A stretch of DNA of 64,000 nt from Burkholderia sp. IMCC1007 (lineage in GTDB: Bacteria; Pseudomonadota; Gammaproteobacteria; Burkholderiales; Burkholderiaceae). The stretch lies in NCBI RefSeq assembly GCF_027257875.1, contig NZ_JAPVQY010000022.1:43124-107123 (forward strand). The letters run 5' to 3'. Of this stretch, positions 1 through 8,977 are shown piece after piece. Below the pieces are notes generated by a model. That model saw only the letters and a program-made list of their open reading frames with translations. It searched no databases and was not told where the DNA came from. The first letter of the stretch is position 1. Each line of letters starts with the position of its first letter. The position numbers and the translations under genes were made by a program.

Positions 1-206
1 AATAAACCGGCGTCGTGCGCTTGCCATACCGACGCGGCGGCGGATTTATTCCCGTGCGTTACAACGTCGGCGCCGGTCCGAGCGACTCGCGCGTCGATAC
101 GCGGTCGCAGCACGATGACCTGTCAATGTCTTGTAAGTGACACGTCATATTTGCGTCATCCCCGCCCTATAGCCTGCGACACCGAATCACCTCTCCGGAG
201 CCCCTC

Positions 207-675
207 ATGCCGAATCTCGCGGCAACGGAAACCAGCGGTGCGGCCAGCCGTCGCACGCGCGCGACCAGCCTCGCGCTGTTCTTTCTGATCATTGCGTGCG
301 GGATCGTCTATGTCGGGGTTCATCTGAGCGCGGATCTCGGCCCGGTCAAGGAAAGCTCGGTCCTGCCGTTCCTGCTGCTCATCGTCGCGCTGCTGATCGC
401 GCTCGGCTTCGAATTCGTGAGCGGTTTCCACGACACCGAGAACGCGGTCGCGACCGTCATCTATACGCATTCGGTGGACCAGGGCCGACGCCTACGGGTT
501 GCCGGTGTCGACGACGCACGTGCTCGCGTCCGGCGTGGCCGGCACGATGACCGCGAGCGGCGCGGGGCTGCGCCGGGACACGGTGCGCAACCTCGTGCTC
601 GCGTGGGTGCTGACGTTGCCCGCGTCGATCGCGCTGTCGGCCGTCCTGTACTGGGCACTGCACGGGCTGCTCTGA
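207..675 (+). pseudogene. Remnant of an inorganic phosphate transporter (PiT family), internally deleted and frameshifted
   Basis: The first ~90 codons read as the start of a PiT-family phosphate permease: a hydrophobic N-terminal segment followed by GFEFVSGFHDTENAVATV, the family's N-terminal signature. Around 475-490 the reading frame changes. The other frame then gives the family's C-terminal end (GLPVSTTHVLASGVAGTM, then a last membrane helix) to a TGA at 673-675. An intact PiT protein is about 400-550 residues, so most of the middle has been lost and the join is out of frame. I infer an internal deletion that inactivated the gene. The upstream start and leader look normal, which suggests the loss is fairly recent. 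Confidence 0.8.
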
Positions 676-755
676 GCCGCGTGGGCTGATGCCATGCCCG
701 GCCGCGCGTGATGCGGCCGGCCCCATCGATTTTCAATTCGACCAAGACGCTACCG

Positions 756-2510
756 ATGGATATCAGTTTCTTCGATCCGAATCGCACCGCCAACGCGTCT
801 GCGTGGCGTGTGCTCCCCAACCGCTGGGATGCCGTCGCGTTTCCGCTGATCATCGGCATACTCGCGATGGCGATCGTCGGCTTCCACCAGACGATGGCGC
901 CGATCGGCGTGCTGCAGGCGCAGAAGATCTCGCTCGATCCGTCGAACCTGCCCGAATACGCGTTGCGCACCACGCTGCGGATGCTTGCCGCGATGATCGC
1001 GTCGCTCGCGTTTACGCTCGTGTACGGCACGCTCGCCGCGAAAAGCCGCCGTGCAGGCATGGTGCTGATTCCGATCCTCGACATCCTGCAGTCGGTGCCG
1101 GTGCTCGGCTATATCTCGTTTACGGTCACGTTCTTTCTCGCGCTGTTTCCGGGGCGCGTGCTCGGCGCCGAGCTCGCGGCGATCTTCGCGATCTTCACGA
1201 GCCAGGCGTGGAACATGACGTTCAGCTTCTACCAGTCGCTGCGCACGGTGCCGCGCGACCTGAGCGAAGTGTCGCGCGGCTTTCACCTGACGCCGTGGCA
1301 GCGTTTCTGGAAGCTCGAGGTGCCGTTCTCGATGCCGGGGCTGATCTGGAACATGATGATGTCGATGTCGGGCGGGTGGTTCTTCGTCGTCGCGTCGGAG
1401 GCCATCACCGTCGGCAACCAGACCATCACGCTGCCGGGCATCGGCGCGTATCTCGCGCAGGCCATCTCCGACAAGAACCTCGGCGCGGTGGGCTGGGTGA
1501 TCGTCGCGATGTCGGTCGTGATCCTCGGGTACGACCAGTTCCTGTTCCGCCCGCTCGTCGCGTGGGCCGACAAGTTCCGGATGGAGAACACCGCATCGGG
1601 CGATGCGCCGCAATCGTGGCTGCTCGACATGCTGCGCCGTACGCACCTGATCCATCAGTTGCTCGTGCCGGCCGGCTGGCTGCTGTCGCAGGCCGCGCGG
1701 ATTCCGCTGCGCGTGCCGTCGTTCAACGGTGTCGGTGCGCGTGTCGCATCGCGCCGCCGCTCGTCGCGCATCGGCGACATCGTGTGGGGCGCGTTCGTGA
1801 TCCTGCTGACGGCGTACGTCGCATGGCGCGTCGTCAGCTTCGTCGCGACCGGCGTGACGATGGGCGACGTCGGCCACGTGCTCGTGCTCGGGCTCATCAC
1901 GCTGCTGCGCGTGGTCGTGCTGATCGCGATCGCTTCCGTGATCTGGGTGCCGCTCGGCGTGCTGATCGGGTTGCGCCCGAAGCTGGCCGAGAAGATCCAG
2001 CCGCTCGCGCAGTTCCTCGCCGCGTTCCCGGCCAACCTGCTGTTCCCGGTGTTCGTGATCGTGATCGTTCACTTCCACCTGAACGCCGACATCTGGCTGT
2101 CGCCGCTGATCGTGCTCGGCACGCAGTGGTACATCCTGTTCAACGTGATCGCCGGCGCGATGTCCTATCTGAACGACTACAAGGAGGCGACGAAGAACTT
2201 CCGCATCCGCGGCTGGCAGTGGTGGCGGCAGGCGATCCTGCCCGGCATCTTCCCGTACTACGTGACCGGTGCGATCACCGCGTCGGGCGGCGCGTGGAAC
2301 GCGAGCATCGTGTCCGAGTTCGTGCAATGGGGCGACACGAAGGTCGTCGCGCACGGTCTGGGCGCCTACATCGCGCAGAACACCGCCGCCGGCGACTTCC
2401 CGAAGATCATCCTCGGCATCGCCGTGATGTCGCTGTTCGTTACCTTGTTCAACCGGCTGCTGTGGCGTCCGATGTATGCCTATGCGGAATCCCGGCTCCG
2501 TCTCGATTGA
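756..2510 (+). CDS. ABC transporter permease with two fused permease domains (NitT/TauT-like)
   Basis: Inner-membrane permease of about 584 residues that carries two binding-protein-dependent permease domains in one chain. Each half has an EAA-type cytoplasmic loop: one near 'EVSRGFHLTPWQRFWKLEVP', the other near 'EATKNFRIRGWQWWRQAILP'. Normal family members are about 250-300 residues per domain, so this is a duplicated or fused form. The ATPase gene follows after 11 bases. No substrate-binding protein gene lies beside it, so the substrate is unknown; nitrate, sulfonate and taurine relatives are only family resemblance. I prefer ATG 756 (MDISFFDP) to the in-frame ATG at 708, which lies in the tail of the Pit remnant, but neither has a strong ribosome site. 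Confidence 0.88.
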   Translation: MDISFFDPNRTANASAWRVLPNRWDAVAFPLIIGILAMAIVGFHQTMAPIGVLQAQKISLDPSNLPEYALRTTLRMLAAMIASLAFTLVYGTLAAKSRRAGMVLIPILDILQSVPVLGYISFTVTFFLALFPGRVLGAELAAIFAIFTSQAWNMTFSFYQSLRTVPRDLSEVSRGFHLTPWQRFWKLEVPFSMPGLIWNMMMSMSGGWFFVVASEAITVGNQTITLPGIGAYLAQAISDKNLGAVGWVIVAMSVVILGYDQFLFRPLVAWADKFRMENTASGDAPQSWLLDMLRRTHLIHQLLVPAGWLLSQAARIPLRVPSFNGVGARVASRRRSSRIGDIVWGAFVILLTAYVAWRVVSFVATGVTMGDVGHVLVLGLITLLRVVVLIAIASVIWVPLGVLIGLRPKLAEKIQPLAQFLAAFPANLLFPVFVIVIVHFHLNADIWLSPLIVLGTQWYILFNVIAGAMSYLNDYKEATKNFRIRGWQWWRQAILPGIFPYYVTGAITASGGAWNASIVSEFVQWGDTKVVAHGLGAYIAQNTAAGDFPKIILGIAVMSLFVTLFNRLLWRPMYAYAESRLRLD

Positions 2511-2521
2511 GAGTAAGCGCG

Positions 2522-3868
2522 ATGCAAAATTCGACCGTAATCACCGCCCCCGCCTCGACGTCCCAGCCGCTCCAGCCGCCGCGTCTCGGTGAAGAAATTC
2601 TGCGCGTCGAGCACGTGAACCGCGGCTTCAACAAGTCGCAGGGCGAACTGCTCGTGCTCGACGATGCGAACCTGTCGCTGCGCGAAGGCGAGATCGTCGG
2701 GCTGCTCGGCCGTTCCGGGTCCGGCAAGTCCACGCTGTTGCGCATCATCGCCGGTCTGATCGAGCCGACGGGCGGTGATGTGACCTATCTCGGCAAGCCG
2801 CTGAACGGCCCGGCCGAAGGCGTCGCGATGGTGTTCCAGACTTTCGCGCTGTTCCCGTGGCTGACCGTGCTGCAGAACGTGGAAGCCGGGCTGGAAGCGC
2901 TCGGCGTCGGCGCCCGCGAGCGGCGCGAACGCGCGCTCGCCGCGATCGACCTGATCGGTCTCGACGGTTTCGAGAACGCGTATCCGCGCGAGCTGTCGGG
3001 CGGGATGCGCCAGCGCGTGGGCTTCGCGCGCGCGCTCGTCGTCGATCCGACGATCCTGCTGATGGACGAGCCGTTCTCCGCGCTCGACGTGCTGACCGCC
3101 GAAACGCTGCGTACCGATCTGCTGGACCTGTGGACGCAAGGCCGGATGCCGATCAAGTCGGTGTTGATCGTCACGCACAACATCGAGGAAGCGGTGTTCA
3201 TGTGCGATCGCATCCTCGTGCTGTCGTCGAACCCGGGCCGCGTGATCGCCGAGATCAAGGTGCCGTTCAAGCATCCGCGCAACCGGCTGGATCCCGATTT
3301 CCGCAAGCTGGTCGACGACATCTACGCGAAAATGACCGCACGCCAGACCGGCGAGGCGACGAAGAAGGGGCTGGAGCTTGGCAGCTGGCTGCCGCAGGTG
3401 TCGACCAACCTGATGGCCGGCCTGATCGAGACGCTCGCGATGGCGCCGTACCACGGCCGCGCGGACATGCCGGAAATCGCGCGCACGCTGCATCTGGAAG
3501 TGGACGACCTGTTCCCGATCGCGGAAGTGCTGCAGTACCTCGGCTTCGCGGACGTGCGTGAAGGCGACGTGTACCTGACGCCGCCCGCACGCGTGTTTGC
3601 GGAATTCGGCACGCAGGAGCGCAAGCTGATGTTCGCGGATCACCTGCTGAAACATGTGCCGCTTGCTGCGCGGATCCGCAAGGTGCTGAACGAGCGCCCG
3701 GGCCATCGCGCGCCGCGCGTGCGTTTCGAGCAGGAGCTGGAGGATTTCCTGTCCGACGAAGCGGCGGAGGAAACGCTCGATGCGGTGATCGACTGGGGCC
3801 GTTACGGCGAAGTCTTCTCGTACAACGACAAGACCGAAGTGTTCAGCCTCGAGGATGTCGAGAGTTGA
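2522..3868 (+). CDS. ABC transporter ATP-binding protein with AAA-associated C-terminal domain
   Basis: Cytoplasmic ATPase of 448 residues that would power the double permease just upstream. Walker A is GRSGSGKST (63-71), the Q-loop is near 106, the signature LSGGM is at 158-162 and Walker B ILLMDEP at 178-184. After about residue 270 a second domain of ~170 residues follows. It matches the extra C-terminal domain known from some nitrate/sulfonate-type ABC ATPases (AAA_assoc_C). That makes the protein much longer than the usual ~260 residues, and the domain may regulate or sense. The start ATG 2522 follows a GAGAG sequence and lies 11 bases after the permease stop, so the two genes form an operon. 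Confidence 0.92.
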   Translation: MQNSTVITAPASTSQPLQPPRLGEEILRVEHVNRGFNKSQGELLVLDDANLSLREGEIVGLLGRSGSGKSTLLRIIAGLIEPTGGDVTYLGKPLNGPAEGVAMVFQTFALFPWLTVLQNVEAGLEALGVGARERRERALAAIDLIGLDGFENAYPRELSGGMRQRVGFARALVVDPTILLMDEPFSALDVLTAETLRTDLLDLWTQGRMPIKSVLIVTHNIEEAVFMCDRILVLSSNPGRVIAEIKVPFKHPRNRLDPDFRKLVDDIYAKMTARQTGEATKKGLELGSWLPQVSTNLMAGLIETLAMAPYHGRADMPEIARTLHLEVDDLFPIAEVLQYLGFADVREGDVYLTPPARVFAEFGTQERKLMFADHLLKHVPLAARIRKVLNERPGHRAPRVRFEQELEDFLSDEAAEETLDAVIDWGRYGEVFSYNDKTEVFSLEDVES

Positions 3869-3875
3869 CCCCTGC

Positions 3876-3908
3876 GCCCGAATGGCGTCTACCGGCCGTC
3901 ATTCGGGC
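3876..3908. terminator. Inverted repeat between convergent genes
   Basis: A perfect 9-bp stem (GCCCGAATG / CATTCGGGC) with a 15-base loop lies between the ATPase gene and the convergent rpiR-family gene, and it covers the last codons of the latter. There is no clear T-run, so it may be a weak bidirectional terminator. Confidence 0.45.
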
Positions 3909-4777
3909 AAATCCCGCCGATTCGTATCGTGCTCGATGCCGCCGGTATTGAGCCGCTCGATCTTCTCCATCCGCTGCCGCGCGAGTTCCGGAAGCTGATT
4001 CGTCACGCCGATCACCAACGCTTCGGCGAGCGCCAGCGCCGGCACATTCGTCTGCAGCATCGCGAACGGCCGCCCGAGGATCCGCAACACGATCTCCGCG
4101 AACGCGCTGATCGGCGAGCGCCATTCGTCGGTGATCAGCAGCACCCGCGCGCCGAGCGCATGCGCGGCCTGCGCGAACCGGATGCTGTCCTTCTGATAGC
4201 GGCGGAAATCGAAAATGACCAGCACGTCGCCGGGCCCCATGTCGGCCAGCGAGACGGACGACAGATTCACGTTCGGCTCGACGTACTGCACGTGCGGCCG
4301 CGTATAGGCGAGCATGAACGAGAACAGCGACGCGAGCGGCGCCGTATAGCGCCCGCCGCCGCAGAAAACTCTCACGTCCGGATCGGCCAGCACCGCCACC
4401 GCTGCGTCGAATGCGGCCGCGTCGAGCCCTTCGATCGTGGTCGCGAGCGATTCGGACAGCCGCTGGAAAATCGCCGCATGGCTGTCGCGCATGCCCGTTT
4501 CCGAGTGGAACGCATCCATCCGCGCGAGCGGCGAGTTCATCGCGGTGTCGATCTCGTCGTGCAGCGCCTGCTGGAACGACGAGTAATTCGGAAAGCCGAT
4601 CCGGACGACGAAGCGGAACACGGTCGGGTCGCTGACTTCCGCCTGCTTCGCAAACTGCGCGATCGGGCCCAGTCCGAGACTGGGATAGCGATCCAGCAGC
4701 GCCTGCGCGACCTTCTGTTCCGACGGCGTGAAGCTATCCATCTGGGATAACAGCAACGCCCTGATGCTCGTCTCCAT
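3899..4777 (-). CDS. MurR/RpiR family transcriptional regulator
   Basis: Regulator of about 292 residues. It has an N-terminal RpiR-type helix-turn-helix domain (FTPSEQKVAQALLDRYP through AEVSDPTVFRFVVRIGF) and a C-terminal SIS sugar-phosphate-binding domain (VRVFCGGGRYTAPLASL, then DVLVIFDFRRYQKD). ATG 4777 is preferred over the in-frame GTG at 4783, because CGGAG sits five bases before it. The gene is divergent from the gamma-glutamyltransferase gene and likely controls it from the shared 376-base region. That target is inferred from position only. Confidence 0.85.
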   Translation of the reverse strand: METSIRALLLSQMDSFTPSEQKVAQALLDRYPSLGLGPIAQFAKQAEVSDPTVFRFVVRIGFPNYSSFQQALHDEIDTAMNSPLARMDAFHSETGMRDSHAAIFQRLSESLATTIEGLDAAAFDAAVAVLADPDVRVFCGGGRYTAPLASLFSFMLAYTRPHVQYVEPNVNLSSVSLADMGPGDVLVIFDFRRYQKDSIRFAQAAHALGARVLLITDEWRSPISAFAEIVLRILGRPFAMLQTNVPALALAEALVIGVTNQLPELARQRMEKIERLNTGGIEHDTNRRDLPE

Positions 4778-5011
4778 CCGCACTCCGGCTCTCTATCTGA
4801 ATTGAATGAATTGAACGACCAGACGGCAGGCACGCGCCTGCCGGCAACTGCACGCATGTTAGCCGATAGACGTGCGGCAGGCCGCGTCCGCTCCGAAAGT
4901 AGAGGGACGCATCACGGGACTAGCGGGTCTGTTCATATATGTAATAAATCAAACATTCGTCAGCGGGGCGTCGACACGTTGTCGCTCGAAATTCAGTGAT
5001 TACCCTAGTTT

Positions 5012-5038
5012 TTGACGCAAAAAAGCGAGTGTTATGAT
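5012..5038 (+). promoter_or_regulatory. Sigma-70-like promoter for the gamma-glutamyltransferase gene
   Basis: TTGACG (5012-5017) and TATGAT (5033-5038) are separated by 15 bases, about 115 bases before the start codon. The spacer is short, which would suit an activated promoter. This is a visual match only. Confidence 0.4.
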
Positions 5039-5053
5039 CGCGGCCTCGTTGAA

Positions 5054-5071
5054 ATGTATTGTTCATTACAT
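5054..5071. promoter_or_regulatory. Inverted repeat, candidate RpiR-family operator
   Basis: ATGTA and TACAT are separated by eight bases, just downstream of the putative promoter and inside the transcribed leader of the gamma-glutamyltransferase gene. The position fits a repressor site for the adjacent divergent RpiR regulator. The assignment is inference. Confidence 0.3.
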
Positions 5072-5153
5072 GTTGGATGGGCAGCGTCGACATGCAGCTG
5101 CGCGCCGCCGCATCCCGGCATGGCCTGGCTTATTCGTTCTGGAGGATTCCGTC

Positions 5154-6905
5154 ATGAGGCGGCTCGTAGTACTCACCCTGTTGTCGGCAATGAGCGTGTG
5201 CGCGTTCGCCGCGTCGGACCCGGCGGTCGAAGCGAAGAACGGCATGGTCGTATCGTCGCAGCACTTCGCGTCGCAGATCGGCGTCGACATCCTGAAGGCG
5301 GGCGGCAACGCGGTGGACGCGGCGGTGGCCGTCGGCTATGCGCAGGCCGTGACCAACTCGTGCTGCGGCAACATCGGCGGCGGCGGTTTCATGACGATCC
5401 ACCTGGCCGACGGCCGCGATCGCTTCATCAATTTCCGCGAGACCGCGCCGGCCGCGGCGTCCGCGAACATGTATCTCGATGCGTCGGGCAACGTCATCCC
5501 GGACCAGAGCCTGTACGGCTATCGCGCGGTCGGCGTGCCGGGCACGGTGGCCGGCCTCGATCTCGCGCAGCGCAAATACGGGAAGCTGACGCGCCGGCAG
5601 GTGATGGCGCCGGCGATCCGGCTCGCGCGCGACGGCTTCGTGCTGACGCGCGGCGATACCGACATCCTCGACACGACGGTCGAGCGCTTCAGGAAGGATC
5701 CGGAAGCCGCGCGCATCTTCCTGCGCCCGGACGGCACCGCGCTGCAGCCGGGCGACCGCCTGGTGCAGAAGGATCTGGCGCGCACGCTCGAGCGCATCGC
5801 GGAGCACGGGCCCGACGCGTTCTATCACGGCGAGATCCCGAAGATCGTCGAGGCGGCGGCCAAGCGCGGCGGCGGCGTGATCACGGCGGCCGATTTCGCG
5901 TCCTATCGTGCGCAGGACATGGCGCCGCTGACGTGCACGTATCGCGGCTACGAGTTCGTGTCGGCGCCGCCGCCGAGTTCGGGCGGCGTGACGATGTGCG
6001 AGACGCTGAATATCCTCGAAGGGTATGACCTGCGCAAGCTCGGCTACCACTCGGCCGCGGCGGTCCACTACATGACCGAGGCGATGCGCCATGCGTACGA
6101 AGACCGCAACACGCTGCTCGGCGATCCGGACTTCATCGACAACCCGATCGCGAAGCTGACGAGCAAGGAATACGCGGCACAGATCCGCAAGAGCATCCAT
6201 GCCGATACCGCGACGCCGTCGGTCGACGTGCAGCCGGGCGTCGGCGTGCACGAGAAGCCGGAAACGACGCATTACTCGATCGTCGACCACGACGGCAACG
6301 CGGTGTCGACGACCTATACGGTCAACGGCCGCTTCGGCGCGGTGGTGATCGCGCCGGGCACGGGTTTCTTCCTGAACGACGAGATGGACGACTTCACCGT
6401 GAAGGTCGGCGCGCAGAACCTGTTCGGCCTCGTGCAGGGCACGCGCAACTCGATCGCGCCGGGCAAGCGTCCGCTGTCGTCGATGGCGCCGACCATCGTG
6501 AAGAAGGACGGCAAGGTCTTCATGGTGGTCGGCTCGCCGGGCGGCTCGCGCATCATTACGATCACGCTGCAGACCGTGCTGAACGTGATCGACTACGGGA
6601 TGACGCCGCAGGATGCGGTCGCCGCGCCGCGCATCCATCACCAGTGGCTGCCCGACGCGGTCTATTACGAAACCTACGGCCTGTCGCCCGACACGCTCGC
6701 GATCCTGCGCAACATGGGCTACAAGATGGTCGAGCAGACGCCGTGGGGCGCCGCCGAGCTGATCATGGTCGGCCTGCCGGGCACCGAGGCGGCGAGCCGC
6801 CAGAGTTCCGGGAACGATTCGTCCGTGTCCGGCAACGTGCGTGTCGGCTTCATCTACGGCTACAACGACCCGCGCCGTCCGGCCGGTTCGGCGATCGGGT
6901 ACTGA
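5154..6905 (+). CDS. ggt: Gamma-glutamyltransferase
   Basis: Periplasmic N-terminal nucleophile hydrolase of 583 residues. It cleaves the gamma-glutamyl bond of glutathione and related compounds. A signal peptide (MRRLVVLTLLSAMSVCAFAA) opens the protein. The autoprocessing site and catalytic nucleophile are Thr372 in TTHYSIVDHDGNAVSTTYT, which matches the conserved family motif. The small subunit also carries PGTGFFLNDEMDDF and the PLSSMAPTIV and GSPGGSRII segments. ATG 5154 has a good GGAGG upstream; a longer frame from 5034 would put the signal peptide internally. Length is normal. The gene is monocistronic and divergent from an RpiR-type regulator. Confidence 0.93.
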   Translation: MRRLVVLTLLSAMSVCAFAASDPAVEAKNGMVVSSQHFASQIGVDILKAGGNAVDAAVAVGYAQAVTNSCCGNIGGGGFMTIHLADGRDRFINFRETAPAAASANMYLDASGNVIPDQSLYGYRAVGVPGTVAGLDLAQRKYGKLTRRQVMAPAIRLARDGFVLTRGDTDILDTTVERFRKDPEAARIFLRPDGTALQPGDRLVQKDLARTLERIAEHGPDAFYHGEIPKIVEAAAKRGGGVITAADFASYRAQDMAPLTCTYRGYEFVSAPPPSSGGVTMCETLNILEGYDLRKLGYHSAAAVHYMTEAMRHAYEDRNTLLGDPDFIDNPIAKLTSKEYAAQIRKSIHADTATPSVDVQPGVGVHEKPETTHYSIVDHDGNAVSTTYTVNGRFGAVVIAPGTGFFLNDEMDDFTVKVGAQNLFGLVQGTRNSIAPGKRPLSSMAPTIVKKDGKVFMVVGSPGGSRIITITLQTVLNVIDYGMTPQDAVAAPRIHHQWLPDAVYYETYGLSPDTLAILRNMGYKMVEQTPWGAAELIMVGLPGTEAASRQSSGNDSSVSGNVRVGFIYGYNDPRRPAGSAIGY

Positions 6906-7017
6906 TCCCGGGCGCGCTCGAGCGCATCACGCTGAACGGCTGCAACCGGCGTCCGCCAGCGTGCGAACGCCGGGGGCAGCGGCAGCGCGTGCGTTCGCGG
7001 ACTTTCGCAGTAACTTT

Positions 7018-7080
7018 CGCAAACGCAAACGCAAACGCAAACGCAAACGCAAACGCAAACGCAAACGCAAACGCAAACGC
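7018..7080. repeat. Hexanucleotide tandem repeat, ten copies of AAACGC
   Basis: CGC at 7018-7020 is followed by ten exact AAACGC units (7021-7080). The array lies between ggt and the symporter, 112 bases before the symporter start. The exact copies suggest a recent or active slippage tract. Because the unit is six bases, length changes would alter promoter or leader spacing and not a reading frame. Confidence 0.95.
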
Positions 7081-7191
7081 GGCGGTGGCCCGGCATGCCG
7101 GGCCCGACCGACCCGCCGCACGCGCGCCGCGGCACGGCAGCGGCGCGCGTCCTTCGTCCTTCAATTCCTGCACCGTGCATCGAATTCCGCT

Positions 7192-8520
7192 ATGAACAAA
7201 CGAATTTCCGCAGCAGTCTGGATCCTGCTCGCGATGGCGGCCGGCATCCTGATCGGCTACCTGATCTACACGCAGTTTCCGGACAAGCAGTCGGCCGCCG
7301 AGATCGCCGGCTACATCTCGCTCGTGTCCGACGTGTTCCTGCGGCTGATCAAGATGGTGATCGGCCCGCTCGTCTTCTCGACGCTCGTCGTCGGTATCGC
7401 GCACATGGGCGATGCGTCGTCGGTGGGGCGCGTGTTCGTGAAGGCGCTCGGCTGGTTCGTTACCGCGTCGCTGATCTCGCTGCTGCTCGGGCTGCTGATG
7501 GCGAACCTGCTGCGGCCCGGCGAGAACCTCGGCCTGCCGCTGCCCGACATCGGCGCGTCCGCGCATCTCGCGACGTCGAAGTTCACGCTGAAGGATTTCG
7601 TCGGCCACATGGTGCCGAAATCGTTCGCCGAGGCGATGGCGAACAACGAAATCCTGCAGATCGTCGTGTTCTCGATGTTCTTCGGCGTCGCGCTGTCGGC
7701 GCTCGGCGATCGTGGCAAGATTCTCGTCGCCGCGATCGACCAGCTCGCGCACGTGATGCTGAAGATCACCGGCTACGTGATGAAGCTCGCGCCGCTCGCG
7801 GTGCTGGCGGCAATGGCGTCGACGGTTGCGATCAACGGGCTGTCGATCCTGCTGAAGTTCGCGGTGTTCATGGGCGACTTCTACGTGAGCCTGTTCCTGC
7901 TGTGGAGCACGCTCGTCGCCGCCGGCCTGCTGTTCCTCGGCCGCCGCGTGTTCAAGCTGCTCGCGCTGATCAAGGAAGCGTTCATGCTGTCGTTCGCGAC
8001 CGCGAGCTCCGAAGCCGCGTACCCGAAGATCCTCGACGCGCTCGACCGTTTCGGCGTGCGGCGCAAGATCTCGAGCTTCGTGATGCCGATGGGCTATTCG
8101 TTCAACCTCGACGGCTCGATGATGTACTGCACGTTCGCGTCGCTGTTCATCGCGCAGGCATACGATATCCACCTGTCGCTCGGCACGCAGATCACGATGC
8201 TGCTGATCCTGATGCTGACGTCGAAGGGGATGGCCGGCGTGCCGCGCGCATCGCTCGTCGTGATCGCGGCGACGCTGCACCAGTTCGACATTCCGGAAGC
8301 CGGGCTGCTGCTGATCCTCGGCGTCGATACCTTCCTCGACATGGGGCGCTCGGCCACTAATGCGGTGGGCAACTCGATCGCGAGCGCGGTGGTCGCGAAG
8401 TGGGAGGGCGAACTGATGTCGGAATCCGAGGCCGCGGCGCATGCCGCGCATCTCGACGCCGAACTGGAACGGCAAGGCAACGACGCAGCCTATGGCGCCG
8501 GACGGGCGACGCCGGTCTAG
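7192..8520 (+). CDS. Dicarboxylate/amino acid:cation symporter (DAACS family)
   Basis: Inner-membrane sodium- or proton-coupled carrier of 442 residues related to GltP/DctA. About eight hydrophobic segments are visible, with the family's re-entrant loop signatures: the serine-rich TASSEAAYPK (HP1 region), NLDGSMMY, and SKGMAGVPRAS (HP2 region). The expected substrate is glutamate, aspartate or a C4-dicarboxylate; sequence alone does not decide. ATG 7192 is chosen because residues upstream in the long frame translate the hexamer repeat into Lys-Arg runs and are not credible. Its stop overlaps the stop of the convergent DUF3331 gene. Placement after ggt might link it to uptake of released glutamate, as inference. 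Confidence 0.9.
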   Translation: MNKRISAAVWILLAMAAGILIGYLIYTQFPDKQSAAEIAGYISLVSDVFLRLIKMVIGPLVFSTLVVGIAHMGDASSVGRVFVKALGWFVTASLISLLLGLLMANLLRPGENLGLPLPDIGASAHLATSKFTLKDFVGHMVPKSFAEAMANNEILQIVVFSMFFGVALSALGDRGKILVAAIDQLAHVMLKITGYVMKLAPLAVLAAMASTVAINGLSILLKFAVFMGDFYVSLFLLWSTLVAAGLLFLGRRVFKLLALIKEAFMLSFATASSEAAYPKILDALDRFGVRRKISSFVMPMGYSFNLDGSMMYCTFASLFIAQAYDIHLSLGTQITMLLILMLTSKGMAGVPRASLVVIAATLHQFDIPEAGLLLILGVDTFLDMGRSATNAVGNSIASAVVAKWEGELMSESEAAAHAAHLDAELERQGNDAAYGAGRATPV

Positions 8521-8933
8521 GCGCACGCCTGGACGGCGCACGCGTCGTCGATGCACGCGTCGTCGATGCACGCCGCGAGCACCATCGCCGCGGCATTGCC
8601 CGGCGCCGAGCCGAGCAGCTGCGGTGCGTAGACGCTGTCGCCGGGCAGGATCGGCCGCCCCGACAGCGCGCAGACGCCGCGCTTGCGCGTGGTGAACAAC
8701 CGCCACTTCTGATAGCCGTAATGGCCGGTGCACGCGTCGCGCCACGAAATCATCACGGTGTCGGCCGTCGGCCGTTCGAGCACGCTGATGGTCGGCTTGC
8801 TCGTCGGGGCCCACGACGGCAACCGATCGCGCGTGATACTGCGCCGCCGCGCGCCGCCCCACGAAACGGGGGGCATGTCGAAGCTGCCGATCGCGGCAAC
8901 GGTCATGAGCCAGGGCGCTGCACTGTCGTTCAT
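8517..8933 (-). CDS. DUF3331 domain-containing protein
   Basis: Small protein of 138 residues typical of Burkholderia and of unknown function. The recognisable core is TVMISWRDACTGHYGYQKW followed by GVCALSGRPILPGDSVY, a CxxxGxPI-type segment shared by the family. The C-terminus has a short internal repeat (ACIDDACIDDAC) from a duplicated 15-base DNA unit. ATG 8933 is preceded by GAGGA at good distance. The stop TAG uses the same CTAG tetramer as the stop of the convergent symporter gene. No function is assigned. Confidence 0.75.
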   Translation of the reverse strand: MNDSAAPWLMTVAAIGSFDMPPVSWGGARRRSITRDRLPSWAPTSKPTISVLERPTADTVMISWRDACTGHYGYQKWRLFTTRKRGVCALSGRPILPGDSVYAPQLLGSAPGNAAAMVLAACIDDACIDDACAVQACA

Positions 8934-8977
8934 GTCTGTTTTCCTCGAAACGTTACGCGATGCCGCGACGCGCGGCA

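Noticed and set aside
6850..7180. Lys-Arg or Cys-Val repeat proteins encoded by the hexamer tract
   Set aside because: They arise from translating AAACGC repeats in different frames; no ribosome site or family supports them, and the symporter starts downstream.
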